A stretch of 64,000 nucleotides of DNA. It comes from Cinclus cinclus. Taxonomy: Eukaryota; Chordata; Aves; Passeriformes; Cinclidae. Position 1 is the first letter of the stretch. Each line of letters begins with the position of its first letter. Shown in pieces: positions 47,926 to 61,261 of this stretch. The stretch is taken from the NCBI RefSeq assembly GCF_963662255.1, contig NC_085047.1:96913619-96977618 (forward strand), written 5' to 3'. Position numbers and translations under genes: made by a program. The notes below the pieces were generated by a model that saw only the letters and a list, made by a program, of their open reading frames with translations, was not told where the DNA came from and made no database searches.

Positions 47926-50900
47926 AAATACCTGTTACATGAACCAGCTGTTGAAGTCCAGCTGCCCTTCTGTGGGTGTCACCCACTACATCAGCTGCTT
48001 TCCTACCTGGAGCAAGGAATGGGGAGAACCAACACCTTATAACTGAACATGTGCTGATTTTGTGCTGGACAAGATTATTGCATTGACTATGTACTGAGCT
48101 TAGGGTGACTATAAGTATTTGTGTCTGTCAGATGTTAGTGGTAGCTAATAGTCTCTGTCTATATGATAAATCATGTTAAAATTTTAGATTACACAAATAA
48201 AAAGACTTAAATGAGACTAAAGGAGGCAAAGTCAGGCTTTGACTGCCTTTCTTTAAGTAAAACAAAAAGACCACTTTATCAGATGACAGAATAACTTTCA
48301 GCTATTTCTATATTATAGGTAGTTTCCCTGATTCACATGTTCTTTGTAATTAAGGAGAAAGTTAAGTATTTGCTTATAAAACTGCTAACAGGCTTCAGAG
48401 AGCTTCAGAGGCCAACTCAAATATATTTTTGTGCATAAAAAAATAAATATCAAGCACTTTATAAAGGTATGAAATAATTCTGTGACTCTATAGTTACCGA
48501 ATATGCCCTGCATCTGGCTGAAGCCCATCTTCAAGAATAATTGCTCAAGAGTGGGAGCAGTATTCTGAACTTTCTCACAGACAGGGCAGGTGAAGGTTAG
48601 TTGCTGTTCTGCACAGTATGGAGCATCCAGAGCCTAGATGCTCCCTGGATCTGTAATGAACTCCTTGGAAGTCTGCTCTGGCTCAGTGCAATGAGGAAAG
48701 GATCATGTGCCTGAGTGCAGTGCAGCCCACCTAAGGTCTGACCTTAGTTTTGTGAAGTGAGGGAGGTTTTTGTCATTAGCTTAAACGAGAGGAGGAGTAC
48801 TATAATGAACTGGGCATTTGGCTCAGGATTTATCCTCAACTAAAATAGTGCAGTGTATGCAAAGACCTAAAATGAGCATTCTTTAAAAAATAAGCAGTTC
48901 ATCCTCCCACAAAACATTCCATTTATATGATTTTAAGATATATGCTCTTTATAATAAATGCCTTCTCCATTACAGGGAATATGTTCATAAACAAAGGCTC
49001 ATCACCTGGTGTCTTAAGAGTGCAAAGCATGAAAAGTTCTGCCTCCTTCTGCTTTTAACTACTGGTGTCCTTTACAGTATAATTACAACAGAGAAACTGA
49101 AGATTCAAGTAGGATTAATTTTTTTCCTCTGAACAAAGAAGTGGACCTCTTCCAGCCCCATGAAAACCATGGCTTTTACAAAAATTATTAAATTACCAAG
49201 GAGCTGCTAAAGCATGCTTTCAGGGCATGAGTCAATATTTAGTACTCAATAAGTACATCTCATTTTGCCTTTAAATTATTGACACACATATTAAGAACAA
49301 AAAAGCGAGTTGTTATGTTTTTTCAGGATAAGGATCTGACCTCCTTCTCTATTTTTGTTTATGTAACATTTGTCATTATGATTTTTAAGTATTGTAAAAA
49401 ACCACACCATACAAAGCATATAATTTATAAGCACTTTCACACAAAAGATTTACAATGCCAAAGATTTTACTCTGAAACAAAGCTTCTGCAATTAATGTTT
49501 ACATTTTTATATTAGCTATTACCAAGAAAATGTGATTTTCACTGATATTAGCATATTAAATTGTCTCAAATTCATTCACACCACAAAGCAAAAGAGTGTT
49601 CTAGCAATGGCTCTATTTTGATGAATGCACAATGTTTCTCTTTCTTTTATTCCTTTTTTTTTTTGTGAGAACAAAATAAGAAGTGGAATATGAGTCAAAA
49701 GGGAGGAATGTTAAACTTTGCAAGTAAAGATTTATTGCCATATTTTATGTTAAGTTTTGCTGCAAACTTTATGATTTTTATAGTTTTTGATTTGTTTACA
49801 GACAGAATCTCTCACATTGGCAACTTGACTTTTTGTTTAATATAAGCACTGTTTCTTGACACCTTCTGGAGAAAACACTGGAAATAAATAAAGACAAAAG
49901 ATGCACATTTTTAAAAAGCTTCATAATGGGCTTTCATAATGGCTGTTTCAATAAAAGACTAAATGTGGTTTTTTGAATCCATAAAGCATTTTTCCTTCCC
50001 TCCCCTTAAGATACAACTTATTTCATGTAGTTCAGCTGGATAAATTTTATAGTGGCATGGAATTGAGAAATGCCAGCATCTAAACTTTAATAAACACAGT
50101 TTTAAATCTTTGACAATGAAGATGTCTACCATGGTTTAGCAGGCATGGCACATTCTAGAAAGAAAATCAGAGTAACAGAGAAATAGTTTAAATCTGAATT
50201 TTTCTCAGAAAGTAGGATTTTATTTAATGCTTGTTTTTTTCCCTATATACTGCTAACTTTATTTTCTACCTTAGATGATGGTCATGAAGTGCATAGTTTT
50301 TTTACAGTGTGGTATGGGATTGATTAGATCTGACCTGCTGTGTGCCATTTCATTGTGACCTCTCTTCTCCTTCACAGTCTGATAATACCAGCCTGACACA
50401 GCCTTGCCAAGATTGGTCTGGGCTTGCTATTCCTTCTAAAAATAAAGATTTTTGGGGAGCTAGAAAGCCTGCCTTATTTTGAGAGTAACTGTTATTTTTC
50501 CTTATGTTTGGATAAGTTTCATAATCTTTTTGGAATTAAATTTCCTATTTCTGAACAAAAAGTTTCAATGTGAGTTTCCGTCTGTATTGGCTAAGGTAAG
50601 AAATAATGGGGGAAAAACAAGCAATTTGTTATTTTGAAATATTGTTTCCTTTTCCTATAAATACCACGTGAGAAAAGTCCCTTTCCTGATGGTTATTTGT
50701 TCCTAATAAATAACAAGGTATTGCATAAGAAAATGTTGTAATATACATTATTAAATGTAAATAATTAGGACAACACCTCCAATCTCTAAGGAAGAATTTG
50801 AAGGGTTTTATGCTGAAGTTCCAAGGGTGCAAATACTGCAATACAAAAAAAAGAAGTAGAAAATATTATTTTGTCATTCACCTGAAGAGAATTCATGGTA

Positions 50901-51278
50901 CCCAAAAAAGGAAAAGGGAAAAGAAAATTATAACCAACAATATCTTAAAGCGCTAAGACAACAAAACCAGAAAATATTTCTCTCTTCAGTTTTCCCTGTA
51001 GCCTCCTGAGTGTCTCATAAGCTGCTACTTCTCACCTGATTTCCTATCCTTGTGTTAAAGACCATCACCAGCAACTGCCTTTAAATCAAATTTTTCTGCT
51101 ACTTTTTGGTCTTCTAGTTGGTTTCCCTTCTAAATAACAGTTGATTGCATATGTCACTGCCAAAGTATAGCTAAAGTTTCACAGATCTGTAAACAGTTTA
51201 ACTCTTAAAGTTATAAAGCAGGACCTGTTGCAAAAAATCATAGAGTTTTTTTTTGTTTGTTTTTAAACACATGTCCCC
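47926..51278. other. Mostly AT-rich non-coding DNA
   Basis: 48480-48760 is somewhat richer in G+C and reads like an old repeat that I cannot name. 'agcttcagag' is repeated near 48393-48411. A short imperfect repeat of 'ttcataatgg' lies at 49920-49943. No gene. Confidence 0.45.
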
Positions 51279-51417
51279 AGTTAGAGGAGATATATTTATT
51301 ATATTATATTATATTATATTATATTATATTATATTATATTATATTATTATTTTATATTATATTGTATTGTATCGTATTATATTATATTATATTATATTAT
51401 ATTATATTAGTTAGAGG
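51279..51417. repeat. (ATATT)n microsatellite bracketed by 9-bp direct repeats
   Basis: From about 51296 to 51409 the sequence is an ATATT pentamer array. A block of ATATT units is interrupted by a short irregular stretch (tatt/tttt, then attgt, attgt, atcgt variants at 51361-51375) and resumes to the end. On both sides stands the identical 9-mer 'agttagagg' (51279-51287 and 51409-51417). The open frame through it (YYIIL repeats) is an artefact. Confidence 0.95.
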
Positions 51418-52959
51418 TCTATCGACTTCTAGCTATTAGAGGCTTTTAATGCCATAATTTTAGTGATTAGTGATTTAAAGTGTTCTTAGAATTGTTGGAA
51501 AAGTCTACCCTTACATGGGGTAAATAGACCTTCCTGTATGAATATAAGACTAGAAAATCAGATTATTCTAATGCAAACAATAAACGTAATCACAACTTGG
51601 AAATGAAAACTTGTATAAACAAAAGGCAGTTTGGTAGTATCTGGTGGGTAGTCATGACTGTGAGAAGATTTGGGCAAATACAGAAAGCACTAACCAGACT
51701 GGATAGCTGAATATCAGTATAGTGTCTTCTGGTGCCAAGAGCACCAGAAATATTCTTTAGGGAAGACACATCAAATTTCCATGCTGTTGTTCATACATAC
51801 ATATATGTCCTTCTTCAATTGTCCTAATCATCCTAAATCTAGATGCAACTTGCATTACTTATAGTGGCTTAAGACTGTTTATGGCATTATTTGAAAGACA
51901 GTTCCTACAGTCTTTCTGTCTGTGTTTCCTACTGTCTGGTGCTGCTGGTCTGCTACTTGTGACTTTGATCTTGTCTATTTATGGCTGTACATGGCTGTAC
52001 CACTGTGGAGGGTGCTTGTCAAAACAGTTTGATGTTAAGCTAAAGTAACTGCAACCACATGACAATGTAATGAAACTAGGTCTGAAAATTACCCAATCTT
52101 TTTGGTAAACTGAGCTCAGCTAACATGAGTAATGGCTGTATTCTTTTCCTGTTGTGAAAAGATCCCTACATTTTTGCAGTGCCTATAAGATTTTCACACA
52201 CCGTAAAGCAATAATACCAAATACCAGTTACCAAAATTGCCTCTAAGCAACAAAAAAACAATAAAAGAGAGCATCTCAATTATCATGATGGGGAATAAAA
52301 TAATTAAAGAGTTAAGACACAATCCTGTAGCTTGGATTCTAATTTTATCTCTTCAACTGTAGTTTTCATGTGTTCACCTCAGTACTTCAATGTCATCTTA
52401 GATTTTAAGTGGTGTATAAGTTTGTTCTAAGCCCAAAGCAAAAAAGCACAGGCAGATAAAAATCACAGCAGACAGGATGTGCAATGCAATGATACCAAGA
52501 AAACTCTCTTGAGACTTAAAGTCTAAATCCCACTCAATTTTTCATTCCAGAGCTGAAGTAGTCCCTTAGAGAAGAGCATAAGGTTAGTCTTAGGTTTATG
52601 AGGTCATGTACATATACTCTGCAATGCTTTATTAACTCAAAGGGCATGTATGTGCAGCTACATATTTCCATCCACCCTTCTTTCAGTTTAGATACAAAAC
52701 TTCAAAGAGAATGGAAAAGAATCAAAAGTACAAACTAAAGAAACAGAAGTATTTATATTGCTCCCTTTTCTGTTGGAGGAAAGATGAGATTTTACATCAA
52801 TACCCAAATGCCAGCAAACAGAGAACTGCTTGTGAAAGGCAGACCCACCTTCAGAAGGCTGGGTGCTCATCTCAAGGAGGCCCCTTTGCCTTTTCATTAA
52901 CAAAAAGAGAAAGGTGAGCTTCCAAATGCACAGCAACAGGCACACAGAGTTTTGGCTCC
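51418..52959. other. Non-coding DNA, nothing recognised
   Basis: A 10-bp tandem duplication 'atggctgtac' lies at 51981-52000. The minus-strand frame 52688-53062 (124 codons) crosses the poly-T run and is lysine-rich for that reason; it is not a gene. Confidence 0.5.
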
Positions 52960-52980
52960 TTTTTTTTTTTTTTTTTTTTT
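52960..52980 (+). repeat. Poly-T run of 21
   Basis: Twenty-one consecutive T. It could be the poly-A tail of an old minus-strand retrocopy, but no body is recognised to its right. Confidence 0.9.
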
Positions 52981-54206
52981 CTTGAGGAAGCAGGGAAAAG
53001 ACAATGTCTAAGCCATTCTCATTTAAAAAATGCAGTAGATGGCCGGTAGCATTCATGGGCAAGATGTAGCTATGGTGCTAAAAAAGGTCTCATGAAATGA
53101 TGCAGCCTGTCCGGTACAGAGTGACACTGAGCACACAAGGCACAGCAGGAAGGCAGTGGTTTGTAACCAGCTGCTTCTTCCCCTTCCCACTTCTACAAAT
53201 CCTGCCCTAGTTTCTCATCTAGCACGAGGCTTGTATAACAGGCTGCTGCATTCTCACTTGTCAGCAGGATCTGAATTCGTTTTAATATGGGTTTTACTGG
53301 GGAGTGGTCTCTAGTTATTTGGATTTAAAATGGTAAATCTATAAGTGATGATGGCAAGCTCAGACAATAATGTTGCAGTCAGTAGACACAGGAGAATTGA
53401 AATGGTCCTTGCACAGCAGTATTGCTACATTCAGAAATAGAAGTTAATGAAAGAGCATTCTGGGACTGTGAACTCTATCAACAATTTACAGGCAAATGCT
53501 TGTAGTAAAAGGCTTAAATATGGTCTTTATTACAGTTTCTGGTTGTTTCCTTTCATCTGTTATAGCCACCCGCCTGCAATGTAGAAAGTATTCCCTCTCC
53601 TTTAAATTCTCTCCAAGAGATCAAAATGAACCTGCTGGAGAAGAGTTCCAACACTTTCCGATGAGTTCTTCACAAAAGCACATGACATTACCATACTGAT
53701 TGCACTGAAGGTGCTGATTGCACTGTAAACCAGCTTATCTAGATATTTTGACCAAGATCAAGGGTTTTTTACAGCTATCATATGTAAATTACAACCAGCC
53801 TGAAAGGACAACTGAAATAGTAGTGTTCTCTCAAATTTTTTTTGTAATCTTAAACAAATATAGTAGATTAGGTGATGTATCATAAAACCATCTATATGTT
53901 AATTTTCCACATATTACATTATATATGATCCCATGGACTAGAGGCTTCTAATGCTGTACTAGTGACTGATGACTCCTGATTATCCTTGAGGTCAACATTC
54001 CCCAAAGACTCTTAGCAAGTAGCAGAAACAGGTGTCCAAAATGTGCTGCAACCCAACATAGTCTGAAGATCTATCATTTCAGTTATCAAAGCTCATCTAA
54101 ACTGCAACAGAAAAAAACTTAAAGATTGTTTTCTGCAGACAGTGAAGCATTTTCACACTACAGCTGGACATCCAATTTACTCTGTTTTTCAAGACACCTC
54201 TGGAAC
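52981..54206. other. Non-coding DNA, nothing recognised
   Basis: 53090-53280 is slightly richer in G+C, without gene or named repeat. Confidence 0.45.
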
Positions 54207-54235
54207 AAAGCTATGTTCTCTGAGAACATAGCTTT
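54207..54235. other. 29-bp near-perfect palindrome
   Basis: Arms 'aaagctatgttctc' (54207-54220) and 'gagaacatagcttt' (54222-54235) are exact 14-bp reverse complements around one base. The core TGTTCT-ctg-AGAACA is an everted pair of steroid-receptor half-sites. Known androgen/glucocorticoid elements use the inverted order (AGAACAnnnTGTTCT), so receptor binding is speculative. Confidence 0.9.
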
Positions 54236-56029
54236 CCATTTCATTGCTCTTGTTTCCTTTTAATCACTTCTTTCTCTTTTTTCCTAACCTTGGTTTACTG
54301 TCCTAATTTCTTTAACACTTCCCTTGGCTTCTATTAAGTTATACAAAAGGTTTATGTGCTTTCTGGCTAGATAATTTCTTCCCAGCTCCCATAGCAGTTC
54401 TTTTAATAACACTGATACATTTCTCTGTGTATTTCTTGGTCTACATTTCTTCTGGGTCTTTGATTTTTCACAGCAAATGGTGACTTTTATGAAGCCTTGT
54501 TATCACTACCACAAATTCACTGCAGAAAGTCCAGCTGCTAAATATGATTTTAGAGCATTGCAAGGTCTCCAGTGTCTTTATTAATACTATTATAAATAAT
54601 TAAGCACTTTGTACATTTCTACAATACCTGCTGAAGGTGCAAAGGACATTAAACATCAAATATTTTTTCTAGTATCATATTATCTGATTTTTTTTTTCTG
54701 TAGACTTAAAATAAAGTTTACTCTGCTACTTTTGCCATGAATTTGATGTGTGGGGCTGTCTGATCCCTATTCCTGTCTTGGTTTAACTGATGATAAAAAG
54801 GTAGGGGAAATATGGACTATGCTTAATTAAAATGTCATGTTAGTATTTTCGTGACATTCTCTTCTAAAAATATGCTGTGTAACCAATCAATTTGAAACAG
54901 AATAATAAACTAAACAAGACAGGAAAGACTGATATGATAGATTGTATTGATCCAATAGTGCAGTGTACCACAGTTCTGATAGACTGGAAACGCTCATATC
55001 GTCACTCCCATTAGATACCATAACCATTGGCAAATTCTGTTTAGAAGGAAATCAAAGAAAATAATACATAGATAGCCCATATGACAAAACTACCAAATGA
55101 TTTTATCTTCATATTGATATCGTGTATGACAGTAGGCCACTTGTGTTGTAGCACCAATTTATTTTTAAAATAGTATCAGAGCATCATGCTGGCTCAAGCA
55201 ACATAAAGAGAGTTACTGTCCAAATAGGAATTCATCCTAGCACAAACAGTGTGAGGATTGTTAAAGGAAATAATATTAAACACATTTTAGCAATCAGTGA
55301 CTACAGGAACTCTATACTCACCATGTGCTCATCACTGAGTGGTTTGTACTGATGACAATGTAGCTGTACTTTGAAAAGAGATTACAAGAATATTCATAGT
55401 ATGGTGTTTTAATTTTCTTACAGAAAGTACTCTCTGTCCATAAAGATTGTGCTGATAAAAAGTATAATAGTGTTTATGAGAACATTTGACAAATGGGTAA
55501 TCTAGGTGAACAAAGTTGGCAAGGTGGCACTTGATAAGATTTAAATCTGTTGTGCAAAGGAAGCATCTGCTGTGGAATGGCTCCCTCACAATAAGCTCTA
55601 TTAATAACTTAAATTTGCTGTTGACATATGGTGTTACAAAAATATATTTGAATGTTCATTTAGTTGCATGCCAGACTGCCACAGAAATTAGACTTGATTA
55701 ATGTTGCCAGTGGGACTACTACAGATTTTCAAGTTGCTTCTAGTTATTCATCAGGTGCCTAACATCAGTCTGTGATTTCTATGAAAACAAGTTACTTACA
55801 ATATGCTCACAGATTTAGCATCCATATCAGTGCTTCTGTAGCTTAATAATTTTTTGTTGGCATTTTATTTACTTTTCTTTCTGGTTTGGGTTTTTTTTTT
55901 CTTTTGGGAGCTGGGGTTGGTGGTTTTTGTTTGTTTTGTGTGATAGTATATCACAAAGATCACAGAAAAGCCTTATCACCAGGAAAAAATCCAAATGCTT
56001 CAAACATTGTTCTGCTCAGGTTTGGACTG
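54236..56029. other. AT-rich non-coding DNA
   Basis: T/G-rich tract at 55880-55940. Nothing recognised otherwise. Confidence 0.5.
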
Positions 56030-56301
56030 ACAGTTTATTAAGACAAGAGGCAATGGGCAGAAACTGAAGCACAGGAAGCTCCACCTGAACATGAGCAAGA
56101 ACTCCTTTCCTGTGCAGGTCACTGAGCACTGGAACAGGTTGCCCTGAGAGGTTGTGGAGCCTCCCTTACTGAAGATATTTAAGAACTTTCTGGACTCAAT
56201 CCTGTCCAATGTGCTCTGAGATGGCCTTGCTGGAGAAGGGAGGTTGGATGAGATGAGCTGCTGTGGTCCCTTCCAATTTTACACATTCCCTGATTCTGTA
56301 C
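56030..56301 (+). mobile_element. CR1 LINE 3' end
   Basis: One of the clearer copies. Landmarks in order are 'gacaagaggcaatgggcaga', 'ctgaagcacaggaagctcca', 'gagcactggaacaggttgcc', 'gaggttgtggagcctccc', 'gatatttaagaactttctgg', 'gctggagaagggaggttgga' and 'ggtcccttccaattttacac', ending 'ccctgattctgtac'. The copy is 5'-truncated with a complete 3' end. The minus-strand open frame at 56000-56209 is a shadow. Confidence 0.95.
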
Positions 56302-57577
56302 TTTCTGTACAATTCACTGTGAATTGGGCAAGTATTGAAAAACTATCACAATCATTTTCTTGCCCCATTATCAGGTGACCGAGGAGACCAGATCACTACT
56401 GAGGTGCTGCTGACCCATTAGAGAATAGATCTCAATGCTGATCTGCTCCACATATCAGATTTTGAAATGCAGAGTGTCTCAGGTGATACATTTCAGATTT
56501 CCTCTCCGCGGAAAGGAACTGAAAGCAGCTTGCAGAAGGCAGAGAGCTTAAGACATGCTGAAATACATGGGCCACACTTCATCAGACCACTTTTACCAGC
56601 CTCTTGGATTATCTCACAAAACTAAAGGACAGTCACTCCTGTTTCAGGCAATCCTTGCTGTTACTAAACAGTAAAGTAAAACCTCATATTTATGCCAGTT
56701 GACAGCAACAGACATACAATGAAATTGCTGAACAAAGTGCTGAATTGGTGGAGATGACATATAATTCTGCACTCCATGATTAAAGATGATCACGGCAATC
56801 CCATGAAAAAATGCCACAACCTGTGAAAGTCTTATGACTTTAAAAAAAAAGTTTTACAAGTTATTCAGAAATTTGATGGGGTTTTATTGGCCTGCCTATC
56901 TTTAATTAAGATTTACTTACTGTTTGTGGAACCACACCGTCAAAAGAAAATGTTTTGGGTGAGAAAGTAAACAAACAAATAAATAAATGTTGCAGTCCAT
57001 ATCTCAGCGATGTCCCTTTCTTAGACTTGCCTGTAAAAGGAGACTCCTTAAAGAGTAGGTTAATTTCCAATGACTTCAGTTATGAATATGGTATTTTGTA
57101 ATATCATGAAGTATCCAGCATAGGCTACTATACAAGCCTAAATGAAATTTCAGGGCTTACCTAAAGCAAGAAAAAAAAAGGTTTATGACTGCTTGATTCA
57201 GCTCTTGGCAGTGAAATTCCTATACTGATCCTTCACAGATCACTGGTAATAATTACCCCACCTGGGGTTTGCTGGCATTGAGGCACAAGTTCATGTGGAC
57301 TAACTTCACATAGGATATTTTATTTTTCTGGCAATTAACCACCCAGGCTTTAAAATTTTTAACCACTGCCTTCAAACTTCCTTCTGGCATCATATATGTT
57401 TATGGGCAAAACACAGGAGACATTTGACACTTAGAGTCAAATTTAATTTTTTTTTTTTCCTTCAGTGCAGGAGCTGTTAAAAGCAAAAACAAATTCCAGT
57501 TCTGTGCTAATGTTTAATAATTTATTTAGAAAATAAAATATCCCCTTACATGTCTTTTAAAGAAATACTTTTTTTGG
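56302..57577. other. Non-coding DNA, nothing recognised
   Basis: No gene or named repeat in this stretch. Confidence 0.5.
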
Positions 57578-57627
57578 TTTATTTTATTTTATTATTTTAT
57601 TTTATTTTATTATTTTATTTTATTTTT
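57578..57627 (+). repeat. (TTTTA)n microsatellite
   Basis: About ten TTTTA units with three-base TTA interruptions. Confidence 0.92.
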
Positions 57628-58360
57628 CTGTAATTATTTACAAGAAAGGAGAGTATACAGCAGTTACAGCACCACAGCACACTATGTGGGAAGTCTCTGC
57701 CACTTTCTTGGGTAGTTTGACTGGCTAGGACATGACTGACTGTATTTCAGGATTATTTGTCCTGTGAGTACTTGTATGGTTTCTGTGAAATCAAGATTAG
57801 TCTCCATATTCAGAAACTACACTGATATTTCATGGCATTGAGTCACATGGAAAGACTGGACAGAGCACACAAATACACATAAACAGAGATTCTGCATTCA
57901 GGGTGATCAGATCATGACTCTTCATGGCAGTATGCAACATTTCTCTCAAATGCAATTCCTTAGATTCCAGGGACCAAGGAGGGAGGCTCAGAACAGCAAC
58001 AGCTTTCAAAGACTATTTGTGTTAAGGAATAAGTTCTTCAATTGAATTGGTACAGCTGAAGTATGCAAATGCATTTCATAGCTTTACTTGAAACTAGCAG
58101 CATCCAGCATTTAATGATGTGTTTTCTGTTGCACCACTAGCAGACGAGCTCGTGGTATTTAAGAAATGTGAATGTGTCTGCTGATATCCCCTAGATCTGG
58201 ACACTGAGAGTGTTTCTTTGTTGTTTCTATCCTGTCTGCAAGGCTGCTGCTTTCTTTCAACTATGAAAGGGTTCCTGTAAAAAGTTAACTTACATATTCA
58301 CAATATTGTCCAAGGCTGTAGGCACATTCTGCCAAACTAATTATTATTAGGCATTGCCCA
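57628..58360. other. Non-coding DNA, nothing recognised
   Basis: No gene or named repeat between two TTTTA arrays. Confidence 0.5.
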
Positions 58361-58385
58361 TTCTATTTTATTATTTTATTTTATT
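58361..58385 (+). repeat. (TTTTA)n short array
   Basis: Five imperfect TTTTA units with one TTA interruption, the same motif and interruption type as the array at 57.6 kb. Confidence 0.85.
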
Positions 58386-58421
58386 ACTTGACACCATATT
58401 AGCATAATGCCTCCCCATATC

Positions 58422-58500
58422 CCAGAGCTTCTTTGGGCAGGGGGTTGGACTACAACCTCCTGAGATCCCTACCTGCCTGAGTTATCACATGGTTCAGTGA
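58422..58500 (+). mobile_element. CR1 LINE, 3' tip only
   Basis: 'gggcagggggttggactaca', 'acctcctgagatccctacct' and 'gcctgagttatcacatggtt' match the CR1 3' end ('gggggttggactagatgacctcctgaggtcccttccaacctgagttattctatg'-like order). Confidence 0.88.
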
Positions 58501-60756
58501 CATGCTTTCTAACTCAGGGTTACAGTCAGTGTTCCTATTCATGACATACCATAGTTTTCTGAGTAAAGTGTTGACTTGAAAACAGAGGGTACATATGAGG
58601 GACATCTACAAAAAAAAAAAAGAAAAAAAAGAATGAGCTAGTAGAATGTACTTACCATTTGTTGCAAAATTCACCCGAGACTTCACCAAATAATAATTTC
58701 AAAATGGTTTCAAAACAGCATTTTGAGTAAAGTGTGCCTACTCACTTTTTCACTTCTATTTTTCTTAATTTAGTCTGTTGCAATTAAAATTTTCTATGGT
58801 TTAAAGAATGACACCAGTAAGGATATCTAAAACTACTTTTCACCAGTTCCACACATTATGTCTTAATACAGTGGTTAATAATTTTGCAGAACTCTTCCTA
58901 AAATATAGGATTTGTTTGAATTTTTTCTAGCCTTGGGAACTCTTTGTTCCATCTCTCTAGAGAGGTGTTCATTACAGTGACACAAACTGATATAAACTAT
59001 AATTTTTCACCTCAGAAAATAGGTTATACGGTGCTTACTGTGCTTCTATAAGATTTACAAGATTTTGACTCACTTCACTGCTACTCCTGAAACTTAAATG
59101 AGTGACTTGTCTCCTCTTTTGGTTGGTTTCCCATTTGTAGTACTGATATAGTCTCCGTTTTGTGTCTTTCAGGACTGATGGGAGCAGGAAGATGTGAAAG
59201 TAAAGAAAACAATTTAAGTAAATAAGGAGGAAAAATGAAAAAACTGAATTTTTGTGCTACCATCAATAAGTGAAATCTGACGTCAGCTGAATGCAAATAA
59301 CATAAGTGCTTTTTTATCATATTTGCAGATGGTGCATATGTAGTTAAGGGAGTTTTCTTAGAGCATCTGCAATTTACTGGGCTAAGCGAATAGGATGGTA
59401 AGTTATAAAAGTATTAATACCACCTCCTTCATGAATTCACATGAAAGATTGCTGATTGAAATGCTGACACTCTTCCAGACATAGAAAACAGAGTTCATTA
59501 AAAAAACACTGCTGATCCAAAAGAAGTTATCAGCAAAGCAAAGCATTTTTGCCCTAAAACCTTGTTTGTGTTCTGTTATGAATCATTATTTCAGATACTC
59601 ATGTCTCTGGTTTAAAATGCTCATTTGCCTGGTTTGAATGATATAAGGAGTAACCATAAGCATGAAATTCCTTTTGATTAATGAAAAGACTGAAGAAGTG
59701 CAACTAAATCTTTTCAGCTGAGACCAGTTTGGCATCTGCTTTGTCTGCAAATTATTGCCTTTAACAGTTTGTTTTAACGAGTTGGAGCTTCTTACTTCAG
59801 CTACTGGGGTTTCATTGTTGTTTTAGCAGAGGGGAGGGGCAGACTGTGATACTTTATCACTCAGTGGTATCTTTCATTAAAATTAACCTATATATGTACA
59901 GGCAGTACTTATACAGATTTTTTTTTTCATCTACAGTTATTAAATCAAGCAGGTTTAAAAACAGCAGAAATACTTTTATAAGGTTACTGAGATTTTTTTT
60001 TTACCCATAGGTACATGTAAATAGCAACCTCCCTTGAGCCTTAAATATAGCTATGGAACAATTAACAACCAAAGAGGTGTTAAAATGAACTCCCTTCTCA
60101 GTTCTTTGTTGTCCTTATAGATTTTGTCTTCATACTGAAAGAAAAATTACATAGGGAACAAAAAAAGGGCTTGTCTCACTCTAAACTGCTCGTGAGTAGC
60201 TACGGTGAAGTGACCAGAGAGCAGGGAAAGTACAAATTATGGATACTTTTAAGTTAGGGACTACAGTGGGTCACCAAAAAAAGGAAAACTCTAGTGAATG
60301 CCCACAAGAAGAAAAATTAATCATATCTGTCTTCAGTTCACTTAAGGGAAGCAATGCAGAGGATGAGCTATGATCACCAAAATCACAGAGAGGGATTTAC
60401 TTTTCTAGTAGTTCTAAATCTGTTCCCAGGTTCTCAGTGACCATTAGCAGTTGGATTGCCTTACGAAGGAGCCTTCTGGTCTAGTTTCTGGGAGGAAACT
60501 TAGTCTCTGAAATGATTTGTGATATCAAGGAAAACAGTGGTAATCAAAGGCCAGCTGGGAGATTCTCTTGAAAATTGCACTCGTGACCCTGACCTGAAAT
60601 GCTGAATAGACAGACACAATGTCTTTATAATTGTTTTAGTCCCAGAATGATACTTGGAAGGATTATATGTAATAAACTAATCATCCATTCTAGAAGTTTC
60701 TCTCCTGAAACATTTTGATGCCAGTCTACTTTTTAAATAGAGAAGTTTCCAAAAAA

Positions 60757-60788
<32 letters not shown>

Positions 60789-61100
60789 CCCGAAGAGCAC
60801 TGTAATGGGTTTGGGTTTTTTTTTTTTAATTTTGAGAATGTTCTCTTTGATGCAGGGTAATAGACTATGCAACCTTTCAAATACTGTAGGTCAGAACCAA
60901 TATTTAAAAAAAAATATTTAAGACGTGAGCCTAAACATGCCCAGGTAAATATCTTATCTACTGAAGGCATTGGTTACTCCAATTTCAGTTAAAAAGAGTG
61001 GTAGTTTTATATTTACCCCTCAATTCGCCAAAAAAATTGCACTGTGGCTCTGTGCCAATAAGGACAATATGAATCTATTTTCTTTTGCAGTGCAGCCTCC
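58501..61100. other. AT-rich non-coding DNA with simple tracts
   Basis: A-rich run at 58610-58631 and a CAAAA/CAAA tract at 60751-60788. Open frames of up to 97 codons across these tracts are composition artefacts. No gene or mobile element recognised. Confidence 0.5.
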
Positions 61101-61101
61101 T

Positions 61102-61117
61102 GGGGGTTTTTCCCCCC
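61102..61117. other. G5-T5-C6 hairpin
   Basis: Five G, five T and six C in direct succession form a small very stable stem-loop. It echoes the G8-T3-C6 sequence at 4770-4786. Confidence 0.8.
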
Positions 61118-61261
61118 TAAAATGTTGTTTAAATTTAAGAGTGGAGTCAAGTAGGAAAAACTGTAGGGATTCTTTTTTCCTTGTTTTGTGTTTGTTTTTA
61201 TATGTTTGCTTAGCTGGTCAGTTTTTGGTATTATTTTTTTGTTTGACATACTAATTCTTGG

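Noticed and set aside
51257..51439. Repetitive Tyr/Ile/Leu small protein
   Set aside because: A pure translation of the ATATT microsatellite.
52688..53062. 124-codon minus-strand gene
   Set aside because: The frame runs through the 21-base poly-T run, giving a lysine stretch, and lacks any recognisable domain.
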